NCBI RefSeq assembly: GCF_037893015.1
Contig: NC_133658.1
Coordinates: 287,003,719 to 287,067,718 of the forward strand
DNA from: Macrotis lagotis
Taxonomy: Eukaryota > Chordata > Mammalia > Peramelemorphia > Peramelidae
Reading direction: 5' to 3'
DNA length: 64,000 nt
Position 1 is the stretch's first letter. Each line of letters starts with the position of its first letter. Below the pieces are notes generated by a model, which ran no database searches, had not been told where the DNA came from, and was given only the letters and a program-made list of their open reading frames with translations. This document shows, one piece after another, positions 1 to 12,216 of this stretch. The translations under genes were made by a program, and so were the position numbers.

Positions 1-2841
1 TAGTCCTTGATCTTCTAATTTGCTTATAGTATTGTTTTTTTATGTCTATGTCCTGTAACCATTTGGATCTTATCTTGGTAAAGGGTGTGAGGTGTTGGTC
101 TAATCTAAGTTTCTTCCATACTAACTTCCAATTATCCCAGCAGTTTTTATCAAAGAGGGAGTTTTTATCCTAATGGCCGGACTCTTTGGGTTAATCAAAC
201 AGCAGATTACTATAATCCTCTCCTGCTTTTACACCTAATCTATTCCACTGGTCCACCGCTCTATTTCTTAGCCAATACCAAACAGTTTTGATGACTGATG
301 CTTTATAATATAATTTTAGATCCGGTAGTGCTAAGCCACCTTCGTTTGCACTTTTTTTTCATTAAGCTCCTGGCAATTCTTGACTTTTTTATTTCTCCAT
401 CTGAATTTACTTACAATTTTTTCTAACTCATTAAAGCAATTTTTTGGAATTTTGATTGGTAGGGCACTAAACAGATAGTTTAGTTTTGGTAGAATTGTCA
501 TTTTTATTATATTAGCTCTACCTATCCATGAGCAGTTGATATTTGCCCAGTTATTTAAATCTGATTTAATTTGTGTGAGAAGTGTTTTATAATTGTTTTC
601 AAAAAGATTCTGAGTCTGTCTTGGCAAATAGACTCCCAAATATTTTACACTGTCTGAGGTTATTTTGAATGGGATTTCTCTTTCTAGCTCTTCCTGCTGT
701 TTCTTGCTAGACATATATAGAAAAGTTGAGGATTTATGAGGGTTTATTTTATAACCTACAACTTTGCTAAAATTGCTAATTGTTTGCAGTAGTTTTTAGA
801 TGATTTCTTGGGATTCTCTAGGTAGACCATCATGTGATCTGTGAAGAATGAGAGTTTTGTCTCTTCCTTCCCAATTCTAATTCCTTCAATTTCTTTTTTC
901 TTCTCTAATTGATGATGCTAACATTTCTAATACAATATTGAACAGTAGTGGTGATAATCCCCATTGAATATAATGCTTGTTGATGGTTTCAGATAGATAC
1001 TGCTAATTATTTTAAGGAACAGTCCATTTATTCCTACACTCTCTAGTGTTTTTAATAGGAATGGATGCTGTATTTTGTCAAAAGGTTTTTCAGCATCTAT
1101 TGATATGATCATATGCTTTCTGATAGGTTTGTTGTTGATATAATTGAATGTACTAACAGTTTTCCTAATATTGAACCAATCCTGCATTCCTGGAATAAAT
1201 CCTACTTGATCATAATGTATTATCCTAGTGATGACTTGTTGTAGTTGTTTTGCTAAGATTTTATTTAGGATTTTTGCATCTATATTCATCAGGGAACTAC
1301 GTCTATAATTTTCTTTCTCTGTTTTAACTCTTCCTGGTTTAGGTAACAGTACCATATTGGTTTCATAGAAAGAGTTACGCAGAGTTCCATCTTTCCCTAT
1401 TTTTCCAAAGAGTTTATATAGGATTGGAACCAATTGTTCCTTAAATGTTTGGTAGAATTCACTTGTGAATCCATCAGGCCCTGGAGATTTTTTTTTTAGG
1501 GAGTTCAATAATGGCTTGTTGAATTTCTTTTTCTGAGATAGGGTTGTTTAGGTATTTAATCTCCTCTTCATTTAACCTGGGCAACTTATATTTTTGTAAA
1601 TATTCATCCATTTCACTTAGATTATCAAATTTATTGGCATAGAGTTGGGCAAAATAATTTCTAATTATTACTTTAATTTCCTCCTCATTGGTGGTGAGTT
1701 CACCTTTTTCATTTATAATACTAGCAATTTGGTTTTCTTCTTTCTTTTTTTTAATCAAATTGACCAGAGGTTTATCAATTTTATTGGTTTTTTCATAATA
1801 CCAACTTTTGGTTTTATTTATTAATTCAATAGTTTTTTGCTTTTGATTTTATTAATTTCTCCTTTAATTTTTAGAATTTCTAATTTGGTATTTGATTGGG
1901 GATTTTTGATTTGTTCTTTCTTTAATTTTTTTAGTTGCATGTTTAGTTCATTGATTTCCTCATTCTCCAATTATTCATATAAGCATTTAGAGCTATAATA
2001 TATCCCCTGAGAGTTGCTTTGAATGAATCCCATGGGTTTTGGTATGTTGTTTCATTATTATCATTATCTAGGATAAAATGGTTAATTCTTTCTATAATTT
2101 GTTTTTCGGTCCACTCATTTTTTAAAATGAGGTTATTCAGTTTCCAATTTGTTCTTGGTCTATATCTCCTTGGCCCAGTACTGCATATGAATTTTATTGC
2201 ATTGTGATCTAAGAAAGATGTATTCACTATTTCTGCCTTTCTGCAGTTGATCATTAGGTTTTTATGTCCTAGTACATGGTCAATTTTTGTATAAGTTCCA
2301 TGTACTGCAGAGAAAAAGGTATATTCCTTTCTATCCCCATTCAGTTTACTCCATAAGCCTACCATATCTAATTTTTCTAACAATTTATTTACTTCCCTAA
2401 TTTCTTTCTTGTTTGTTTTATGATTCGATTTATCTAGATCTGATAGCAGGAGGTTGAGGTCTCCCACTAGTAGAGTTTTGCTGTCTATGTCTTCCTGTAG
2501 TTCTTTCAACTTCTCCTCTAAGAATTTGGGTGCTGTCCCACTGGGTGCATATATATATTCAATATTGAAATGACTTTATTGTCTATGGTACCTTTTAGGA
2601 GGATAAAGTTTCCTTCCTTATCTCTTTTAACGCTATTTTTGCTGCTGCTTTGTCTGAGATAAGGATTGCTACCCCTGATTTTTTTTACTTTGGCTCAAGC
2701 AAAATATATTTTGCTCCAACCTTTTACCTTTACTCTATATATATCTCTCTGCTTCAAATGAGTTTCTTGTAAGCAGCATATTATAGGATTCTGGTTTTTA
2801 ATCCACTCTGCTATTTGCTTATGTTTTAAGGGAGAGTTCAT
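1..2841 (-). pseudogene. L1 ORF2 (endonuclease-reverse transcriptase), broken, C-terminus outside window
   Basis: The reading begins with a minus-strand ATG at 2841 followed by the expected L1 endonuclease opening (about 2841-2690, including the CLQETH-like motif), which ends in an in-frame TGA near 2690. The endonuclease continues in another frame at 2509-1943 (GDLNLLLSDLD, then the SFLDHNAI motif). The linker and reverse transcriptase follow at 1758-1474 and 1508-927 (motif [13 protein letters not shown], later QVGFIPGMQ and [11 protein letters not shown]), with the thumb region at 714-331. Each step changes frame, so several indels are present. In an active copy this protein would nick target DNA and copy L1 RNA; this one cannot. 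Confidence 0.85.
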
Positions 2842-3674
2842 CCCATTCACATTCAAGGTTATGATTACTAATTCTTTATTGCCCTCTGTGCTATCTTCCC
2901 TCTGTTTGTATTTTTCTCCCTTCCCCCCCTTTTATCCATATTCCCCAGTCTTTTGTTTCTGAAAACCACCCCCTTCAGTATGTTTGTCCTCCTATATCAC
3001 AACCTCCCCTTTCTTTCCCCTTTCCCTTTTTCCCTTTTCCCTTCCCTTCCTTTTGTTATTTCCCCTTATTTCCCCCACTCCCCTTCCCTTTCTCTGTCCC
3101 CTCCTCCCCTTTTCCCCTTTTAATACTTGAAAGGTTAGATGTTTTATAAGTTAACTGAGTATGTGCAGGTTGACTTTAAGCCAAGTCTGATGAGAAGAAG
3201 ATTCAGGTGTTTCTCCTCTGCTCCCTTCTTCCGCTCTATTACCATAGGTTTTTTGTACCTCTTAGTGTAATGAGATTTGTCCCATTCAATCCCCTTCCTC
3301 CTCCTGTCTCTTTCCTGTCCCCCTTTTTAGGGAGGTAGTGTATTTTTTTAGATCATTCTATCTAAGTCATAGAAAATTCTGAGTGTCTGTCCCTTCTAGT
3401 TCAGTATATTCTATTGAATAGAATCAAAATTCCTGAGAGTAATTAGAGTCTTTCTCCCAAGTGGGGTTAAAGCCAGTTGCATCCCATTAGATAGCAGTCT
3501 CATGGATAGGTCATGGATGTCCATCATTTATGGCTAGGTATATTCTCTCTGTTAGAGTTACATTTCTCAGGATTTATGAGAGTCTTCTCCTCACCCCATG
3601 CTGGGATATAGCCAGTTTCAACTTACTGGATTGCATTTTTTTCCTTTTACCATCCCCCATTTTTTTTAACCTTT
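2842..3674 (-). other. L1 inter-ORF spacer, about 830 bp, purine-rich in sense
   Basis: This stretch separates the end of ORF1 from the ATG of ORF2 and has no coding match in either frame set. On the plus strand, 2930-3125 is almost pure pyrimidine (long runs of ccttt and cccc), so the L1 RNA would be purine-rich here. The spacer is far longer than in human L1. Confidence 0.6.
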
Positions 3675-4751
3675 TCATGTGTCTCTTGAACCTCCTGTTT
3701 GATGTACAAATTTTCTGTTTAGCTCTGGTCTTTTCATCAGAAATTTTTGGAATTCTTCCATTTTGTTAAATGTCCATCTTTTTCCCTGGAAGAGAAGGCT
3801 CAGCTTTGCAGGAAAGTAGATTCTTGGCTGCATTCCAAGCTCCCGTGCTCTTCGAAATATCTCATTCCAGGCCCTTCGATCCCTTAAAGTTGATGCAGCC
3901 ATGTCCTGCGTGATCCTTACTTACTGTGGCTCCTTGATATTTAAATTGTTTCTTTCTGGCTGCTCGCAGGATTTCCTCTTTTATCTGATAGTTCTGGAGT
4001 TTGGTCACAACATTTCTTGGTGTTTTCATTTTAGGATCTTTTTCTGGTGGGGATCGATGTACTCTTTCAATAACTAATTTGCCCTCCGATTCCATGATAT
4101 CAGGGCAGTTTTCCATCACTAGATCCTGTAATATTAAGTCCAGGATTTTTTTCTCTTCAATGTTTTCAGGAAGTCCTATAATTTTCAGGTTGCCCCTCGA
4201 TCTATTCTCGAGGTCAGTGGTTTTGTTGATGAGGTATTTTACATTTGCTTCTATTTTTTCTATTTTTTGATTTTGTTTAACCGACTCTTGCTGTCTCATG
4301 GTCATTAGTTTCTGTAGACCCCATTCTTTTTTGGGGGGAGGAGTTTTCTTCATTAACCTTTTACAACTCCTTTTCCAGTTGGTCACTTCTACTTTTGAAA
4401 GAGCTTTCCATTTGACCAATTGAGGTTTTGAGAGAATTGATTTCTTTTTTGCATTTGCTCATTTGAGGATCTGAGAGATTTATTCTCCTTTTGTGTTTGT
4501 CCAGTTGTACTTTCTAAGGTTTTGTTTTCTTCTTGTAAGGTATTAATTGTCTCTCCCAAATTTTTAAGCTCCTTCCTTATTTCTTCAAGGAAGTCTTTCT
4601 GTGCTGGAGACCAGATTGTATTCTCCTCAGAGGTACCAGGTCTCTCCGAGTTGGGGTCTTTCCCTTCCAGGAATTTTTCTATGGATCCATCTTTCCTCTG
4701 ACCCTTCTTCATTATGCTAAGACCTTGAGTTGGGGGGCGGGGTTGGTTCAC
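3675..4751 (-). pseudogene. L1 ORF1 (RNA-binding chaperone), frameshifted
   Basis: Three overlapping minus-strand reading frames together make one ORF1. Residues from 4751 to 4389 begin MNQPRPPTQ and contain a heptad-rich coiled coil (EEIRKELKNLGETINTLQEE). Residues from 4419 to 3862 hold the rest of the coil and the RRM (NLKIIGLPENIEEKK, then IERVHRSPPEKDP). Residues from 3902 to 3675 are the C-terminal domain (WNEIFRRARELGMQPRIYFPA). The frame changes twice, near 4400 and 3880. ORF1p normally forms trimers that coat L1 RNA. The start at 4751 is chosen because the coil and the usual spacing to the 5' UTR follow it. Confidence 0.85.
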
Positions 4752-5505
4752 CTGGGCTTGGGATCACTAAAGGCTTTGCTCACTGAGTGCAGTTTCTTGG
4801 TATGGCCAGTAGGAGGTGCTGGTTGCTTTCTCTGGAGTGTCTGTGACCTTGGTTGAGAGGCTTTCTCCCTTTGCTTGAGGGAAGGAATTGGAGCTATTGA
4901 ATTCTTTTGCTTTCAATCAATGGTGGGCTTTACCCTGGCCTGAGGTCATTCTCAGCTGGGCTGGTTCTTCTGCTCACACACCTGGGCCTGAGGCAGAAGT
5001 AGTTTGCAATTGTTTGTTTTGGAGGAGGCCTTAGTGCAATGGAGGCATGGACTCAGATTTTCTCAGACCTGAGGAGCCCAGGGATGGTGTCCGCAGCTCT
5101 CCTGCACCAGACCTCTCCCTGCAGCCCCTTCCCCAAGCTCCAGGGGGACAGCACCAACACCAGCACCTCTGCTTCCCCGTGCACCTAAGCCCCTGTCATC
5201 CAGCCCCACTGCTGATCCAGCAGGTTCAGCTCTCGGGCCCTCAGACTCCTGGTTCCATTTCAGCTGTTAATCTCGCTGATCAGGGCTGATCCTCCCTCTG
5301 AGCCCAGACTCACCCGCCAGTGCTCAGTCAAGGCTGCTGCGGGAGACAAATAGTGAGGTAGATGTTCTTTCTCCTAGCTTTTCTTCCTGGGTTTTGTGGT
5401 TTGGATTTCTTTTAAGAGGTTTGTTTCATGTGATAGATGGGGAAGAGATCAGGAGACTTTAGAACTGTGCCTGTCTTCTCTCCGCCACCTTGGCCAGAAG
5501 TCTCG
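4752..5505 (-). promoter_or_regulatory. L1 5' UTR / internal promoter region
   Basis: About 750 bp upstream (in L1 sense) of ORF1, richer in GC and CpG than its surroundings, with no coding match. In L1 elements this region carries the internal RNA polymerase II promoter. The outer boundary is set by the change to AT-rich sequence after about 5505 and is approximate. Confidence 0.6.
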
Positions 5506-8500
5506 ACCCATTGATTTCAATGGTACTGTGGAATATTCCCAATACAATCTTTTAGGGTTAATATTCCAAGTGAAGTCCTCTCAGGGTTAAGAAATATTAA
5601 GAAAGAACAAACTATTATTCTTAAACTTTCTAGAAGAAAGGCCCTTATATTCCAAACAGGTGGCCCGCTCTCCTAATTTTTGATGAGACTATTTTTACTG
5701 ACTAGGAGAATAGTAGACTTTTCCCATGAGAAAACCTTACATTCCAAAGAAACTCATAAGCCTCTTGTTTGATGATAAGACTATTTTTATTGACTAAATA
5801 GACTTTTCTTAGAAGACTTTGCATACTCAGACATTATTTCAATAAGATAGACATAGAAGGTCATTAAAAGTCTTTTTGATGTTCTCACCATCTGATTGTG
5901 AAGTAATATTCTAAGAAAACCTTTCATTCTTTTTTTTGTTGCTAGGATAGATTTTTGCAAGTAGAATGTAACTCTGAAGACTAACCAATGAATCAACAGA
6001 GAGGATAGGGAGGAGGAGGGGATCGTGATAGGCCAAAAAATCTTCAGGGCAGCTCCTTGATCTTCACTACCTTTGTGAGATTTGGAGTGGGCCCTTCTCT
6101 TGAGAAAAGCAAATAAAACATTTTTTTTTAGCTCAGACCAGTCCCTGCAGGTTTTGTTTTAGTGTATTTTTATCACATACATGTGTGTGGCCAGTGAGTA
6201 TCCCTGCTTGGAGACTATTCAAAGATCCTGGGACCACACTGAGTAATCCAGCCATGAGTGAACCAAGACTAAGGGAAGAAAAAACAACCCAAGTAATTTT
6301 TGTGCACAAAACCCAAGATTAGAAAGGACAACTAACAAGAATTATCTGGATGGTTAAAATCCTAGATACAAAGAGGACTACCAAATACTATCTGAATAGT
6401 TAAGAATCCTGCAGGGATTAGGGGACTGAGAGTGTAATTGAGAGCATACATGCAGTCTTTTACCCCCCCCCCAAAAAAAAAGGATGGGGAAGAAGAATTT
6501 GGAGCCAGGGCAATCAGGGAAAGGTAAGGGAATCCCTGGAGATACTGGTTTTCCTTCATATAGTCCCAGTGGGAGGAGGCCAGGAATTTGGGATAGTGTT
6601 AGCTGTACTAGGAAAAAAAGAATAAAAAGAAAATTCAAAAGATAGGAGGATGCAGTGAAGAATTTTTGAAGGGATGACTAAGTTGGATTTTTATAGATGT
6701 ATGTTTTTGAGTAAAATCAAACTTTCTGCTCTCCTTCACCAATGTTAGCTTCCTAGTTTTCTAGGCTCCTGGGCCTGGAGAACTCTCTGTCCCCTTTTAC
6801 TTTTCATTCTTTTTCTAAGGTAAAATTGATTTAAGCTTAAACTGTGGGCTCAGAAACAGAAGAGAGTGGCTCCATCCATCCAATGGGAAGAGAAGTAAGT
6901 TTTTTTTTCTTTCAGATCTGTAGCTCTGAGTGTTGAGATGGCTGGATGTGGAGGGAAGTCTTCCCCCTTCTGCCAACTCTTTGTCTCTTTTGGCCTCTGA
7001 TCTGGGCCTGGACTGCCATAGCTCAACTAGGTATCCCCCAACCTGGACGAGGTTGCAGTGTTTCAGCCTGGATAGCTATTCTTCCCTGTACTTGTGTGCA
7101 GGAGACTGTGAGACTTTTTGAGTGGCTGTTTTTCCAAGTTAAAAGACATTTGAAGGGGAGTCTAGGTTGTGAATAGTTTAAGAGGTTAAAAACATATATT
7201 GGCTGATTTTATCTTTTAAGGGGTATATTTTAATTGTGGCAAATTGAGAGACGTGCTATGAAGAATAAATTCATATATTGGTAACAGTAAGGTTTTAATA
7301 AGTCGTTGGATCTGGTCTGACAATATGTACTAAAATCAGAAAAATATTCAGTGAACTCTGAAATATGGTTAAGCAATAAAAAAATAATAACATTAAAAGG
7401 AAATTTGTAAAATGAATTTTAAGGGAATTAAGAAGAATGGAAAGGGATAGAAGGAGGGTATAAGTCTGAAAAATTATATGAGAAAAAATTAAATTATGTA
7501 ATCTTTCTGGGATTATGGAATCTAGAATTAATTGAATTAAGTTGTGCTTAAATGTGATAATTGAAGTAAAATCAAATCTACTAGAGTAGTGAATTGTCTG
7601 GGAAATAATGAACCCTGGAAATATTGAATACTTGGAAAAAAGTATAGTGCAATGTTGAAACTGAGGATTTGTGTATGAATCCAAGTGTAATTTAGTTTAT
7701 CCTGGTCTCAATCTAACTAAAATAAATAGTCTAAAATGTGAATCCTCCTTTTATTCTTTTGAGCTTTTGAAGGAGTAATATGAAATTGATAATTAATTGC
7801 AAACTATCGTCTATTCTTAAAGATTTTAGGGTCCAATCCATGCTAGATTATTAAAAGAGTGTAATGATTTAACTTCAACAGAATACATTGGAAAGTTTTT
7901 TTTGGTTCGTCTATGATCAGTAAATAAGAATAATATTAATGAAGGTTTGCAAATAGTTTGGTAACTAGGAGTGATTTTTTTTAACTGTTCTTATAAAGAG
8001 AGGAATATATGTATCAGGAGTTGAGGATTTAATTATTTGATAGTTTTTAGGTCAGTAGTGATGTGAGACAGTCAGCTGAAAGCCTGTTTTGGGGAAGAAC
8101 AAGATAAGTTTAAATAACAGATGGCTAGATGTTAGAATCTTTAGTCTGCTGCTTTCCCAGAGGAAACAGTTGCAGGAGGGAGCTAAGAATATGTAAGTCT
8201 GCAGGTGAAATCAAAGGGAAAGGCAATTCTCATTTAGGGGCTAGTCTGAGGATGTGGCAAGAACTTGGATAAGGAAAGATATATCTACACCTATTCAGAG
8301 ACAGATGGGTAGGAAGAACTTTTCACAACCTGTATCTTAGAAATTTTTCTGGTTTTTGTATTTCTATATCTTAAAGATCTCTCTCGGGCATAAACTCCAA
8401 TACCAAATTATAGTTTACCCTATCAGGGCTACCTAATAATTGAGATTTGGCATTAGGAAAGTTATATACTGTACAAAGAAAGGTGACTTAGATTATTATT

Positions 8501-9313
8501 CTCTAAGGAGAAAAACAAAGACCTGCTGTTAATAGGTCATATATATGGCTGTGATATGATGGGTATGAAAGCAACTGAATCTTTTATCATCTCTTCTATT
8601 AAATGACTCTGTATGAGTCAACCCTTTGTGTAACCTGAAAACATTAACTTCAGGATGTTTCAAGCTTATAAAATGCATAATTTTGATTATGATATTAAGA
8701 AATATTGGTAGCTATAACAGTTAAAATTCATAATAAAGAATAGATTCTCAAATAAACTAAACATTTGGGGATTTAAAATTGTAGTGTTGATCACAAAATG
8801 CTATATTTGACCCTAAAGTTATGACTGTTACAGGATTTTCGCAGATCAGTCTTAATTGACTTGATTTCAAAGAAATTTAAATCAGTCTAGTTTCCTCAGG
8901 ATGACCAGAGACCCACTTGTACATTTCTATAACAACATAGGCAATTTCATTCATCTTAGAGGCTCATTACTGAAAATAGGGGACTGAGAGACTTGAAATT
9001 CTTTAAAAGGAAAATCCCTCATGGGTTTAAAAAAAAGAAAAATGCTAAATTAAAATTTTGTATCATTTATGCTACCTTTTTATGATCATTTTAATTAAAT
9101 TGAGACCATTCCTGTAAGTTTGGATGGGTATTAGCAAAATTTAAGTCAATTGATTTTGGTAAATTTAATTAATTTAATTGCTAATGAGTCAGTTAATCAT
9201 GTGAGATCACTTTTTAAAGTCAGTATTTGAAAGGAATTTGATTCAGATTTGTTGGTATATAGGAAAAATTGTGAATTTGTTAATGTAAGTTATTGGGTGA
9301 ATAGAATAGAAAA
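5506..9313. other. AT-rich block without a gene; LTR-like at its left end
   Basis: No open reading frame here looks like a real protein; the longest, on the minus strand at 7295-7684, is low-complexity AT-rich translation. From about 5520 to 6180 the sequence resembles an old LTR: two imperfect direct repeats of about 40 bp (5682-5722 and 5772-5808, sharing 'agactatttttactgac' with small changes) and a polyadenylation signal AATAAA at about 6112 followed by a T-rich and GT-rich stretch. I could not find a matching second LTR or retroviral reading frames. The block is cut at 9314 by an L1 insertion and continues after 15204. Confidence 0.35.
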
Positions 9314-9323
9314 TCTAACTCTT
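9314..9323. repeat. Target-site duplication, left copy (tctaactctt)
   Basis: The 10 bp tctaactctt directly before the L1 3' end recur at 15195-15204 directly after its 5' end. This marks the insertion as a target-primed reverse transcription event. Confidence 0.75.
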
Positions 9324-9639
9324 TTAAAAATTTTATATATTTATTTTCATTCACATGCACATGCATATTTCCAAGTCACAAAATTTTCCTCCACCCTCTC
9401 TCCCCACCCCCCTCCCCTCAGTTTTTCTTCCTCTGTTGGGGATAATATAGTGCATAACCAGTCAGAAACAGTTGTCCCAGTGAGAGGAGCTACTTCCATC
9501 AAGATTGTTCATCTCATAATGTTGTTGTTGATGTGTACATTGTTCTCTTGGTTCTATTCCCTTTGTTAGCATCAGATCTTGTTAAGTCATTCCATGCTTC
9601 TCTAGAGTCCAACCATTTATGGTTTCCTTATAGAACAAT

Positions 9640-12216
9640 AGTATTCCATGGTATTCATGTACCATAACTTGTTTAGCCATTCCCCAATTTATGGGCATCC
9701 CCTCAATTTCCAATTCTTTGCCACTACAAAAAGAGTTGTTATGAATATTTTGGAATATGTAGCACTTTTCCCATTTTTTATAATTTCTTCTGGTTATAGA
9801 CCTAGAATTGGAATTGCTGGGTCAAAGGATATGAACAGTTTTATTGCTCTTTGAGTATAGTTCCATATTGCTCTCCAGAAAGGTTGGATCTGTTCACAAC
9901 TCCACCAACAATGCATTAATGTCCCAGTCCTCCCACAACCTCTCTAACATTGATCATCTTCCCTTTTTCTCATTTTAGCTAATCTAATAGGTGTGGGATG
10001 ATACCTCATTGTTGTTTTAATTTGCATTTCTCTAATCAATAGTGATTTGGAGCATTTTTTCATATGATTAACCATAACTTTAACTTCTTCATTTGAAAAT
10101 TGTCTGTTTATCTCCTTTGACCATTCATCGATTGGAGAATGACTTGTGATCTTATAAATCTGATGTAATTCTCTCTATATATTTTAGAAATAAGACCTTT
10201 ATCAGAGCTCCTGGTTTTGAGAATTGTTTCCCAGCTTTCTGTTTTCCATTTAATTTTGACAGCATTGATTTTTATTAGTGCAAAACCATTTAAATTTAAT
10301 AGAGTCAAAATCATTCATTTTACAGTTTATAATCAGCTCTAATTCTTGTTTGATTATAAATTTATCCCTTTTCCATAGATCAGATAGATAATTTTTTGGT
10401 TTGTTAATTCATCTATGATATCAGTCTTTATGTCTAAATCCTGTAGTCACTTTAACTTTATTTTGGTAGAGGGTATGAGATATGGTCTATGCCTAGTTTT
10501 TGCCATACTGTTTTGCAGTTCTTCAAACAATTTTTGTCAAATAGTTCTTATCCCAGAGGCTATTGCTGTAGTCATTTATTGTAGTTTCTTTTAAAGGTAT
10601 CCTAATCCACTAATCCATTACTCTATTTCTTAACCAGTACCAGGTGGTTTTGATGACTTACTTTATAGTGTAGTTTTAGTTTCCTTGCTATTCTTGACCT
10701 TTTGTTGCTCCAGATGAATTTTGTTACTATTTTTTCTAGCCCATAAGGTAATTATTTGGTAGTTTGATTGGTAAAGCAGAACTCCTTTCTCTCCTATTTT
10801 TTAAAAATAGTTTATGTAGAATAAGAATGAATTGTTCCTTAAATATTTTGTAGAATTCCCTTGTAAATCCATCTGGACTTGCAGACTTTTTCTTAGGGAG
10901 GTTATTGATGGTTTCTTCAATTTCTTTTTCTGAAATAAGGTTATTTAAGTAATTTATTTCCTCTTCTGTTAATCTGGGCAGTTTGTATTTTTGCAAATAT
11001 TCATGCATTTCACTCAAGTTATCCAATTTATTGGCATACAGGTCAGCAAAGTAGCTCTGAATTATCTCTTATTTTCCTCTTCATTGGTGGTTAGTTCACT
11101 CTTTTCATTTTTATACTGGTAATTTGGTTATCTTTTTTTTTTTACATCAGATTAATCAAAGGTTTGTCTATTTTATTGGCTTTTTTATAAAGCCAACTCT
11201 TAGATTTATTTATGAGATCAATGGTTTTCTTGTTTTCAATTTTATAAATCTCTCCCTTGATTTTCAGAATTTCTAATCTGGTATTTAATTGGGGATGTTT
11301 AATTTGTTCTTTTTCTAGCTTTTTTAGTTGCATACCCAATTCATTGAGTTCCTCTTTCTCTATTTTATCATTTAGAGATATAAAGTTTCCCCTCAAAACT
11401 GCCTTGGCTGCCATCCCAAAAATTTTGGTATGATGTCTCATTATTACCATTTTCTTGGATATAATTATTGATTATTTCTATTATTTGCTGTTTGATCCAC
11501 CCATTATTTAAGATAAAGTTATTTAATTTCCAATTATTTCTTGGTTTATCTTTCGCTGACCCTTTATTACATGCAATTTTTATTGCATCATGGTCCAAGA
11601 AGTGGGTATTTATTATTTCTGTCTTTCTGCATTTGATTATATGTTTTTTGTGCCTTAGTACATGGTCAGTTTTGGTGAAGGTGCCATGTACTGCCGAGAA
11701 AAAGATATATTCTTTCTACTCCCATTAAGTTTTCTCCAGAGGTCTATCATATCTAAATTTTCTAAGATTTCATTCACCTTCTTAACTTCCTTCCTGTTTA
11801 TTTTGTTGTTAGATTTATCTAGTTTTGAGAGAGGGAGATTGGGATCTCCCATTATTAAAGTTTACTGCCTATGTCTCCCTGGAATTTATTCAGCTTTTTC
11901 TCTAGGAATCTGGATGCTATACCATTAAGTGCATACATGATATAGCTTCATTTCCTAAGGTGCCTTTTAAGAAGATGTAATTTCCTTCCTTATCCCTTTT
12001 AATGAGATTGATTTTTGCTTTTACTTTGTCTGAAATTAGGATTGCTACCCCAGATTGTTTTGCTTCAGTTGAGGCATAATATATTTTGCTCCAGCCTTTT
12101 ATCTTTACCCTGTGTGTATCTCTCTGCTTCAAACGTGTTTCCTATACACAATATATTATAGGATTCTGGTTTTTAATCCATTCTGCTATCCACTTCCATT
12201 TTATGGGACAGTTCAT
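9640..12216 (-). pseudogene. L1 ORF2, broken and internally deleted
   Basis: The ORF starts at a minus-strand ATG at 12216 and soon meets a stop. The endonuclease can be followed through 12132-11917 (GWSKIYYASTEAKQSGVAIL), 11852-11655 (GDPNLPLSKLDKS) and 11598-11368 (MDHDAIKI), then the linker at 11450-11142. Reverse transcriptase begins at 11026-10736 with [15 protein letters not shown], but the text jumps near 10790 from the early RT to a late 'SALPIKLP' segment, so the central RT including the catalytic aspartates is missing. The remainder to about 9640 is C-terminal and 3' UTR sequence. Confidence 0.8.

Larger units (their letters stand above)
1..5505 (-). mobile_element. LINE-1 (marsupial type), 3' part cut by the window edge
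   Basis: A minus-strand L1 in normal order: 5' UTR (about 5505-4752), ORF1 (4751-3675), a long inter-ORF spacer (3674-2842) and ORF2 from 2841 to the left edge. Broken reading frames can be followed by eye as ORF1 coiled coil and RRM, ORF2 endonuclease and reverse transcriptase. The 5' end lies near the phrase 'gccaccttggccagaag', which resembles the 5' ends of the other L1 copies here. ORF1 and ORF2 both carry frameshifts and stops, so the copy is dead. The 3' end and left target duplication are outside the window. Confidence 0.9.

Noticed and set aside
5047..5289. An 80-residue proline-rich plus-strand frame
   Set aside because: Lies antisense in the GC-rich L1 5' UTR; composition explains it.
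7295..7684. A 129-residue open frame on the minus strand
   Set aside because: AT-rich low-complexity translation (Ile, Leu, Phe, Ser) without any domain pattern.
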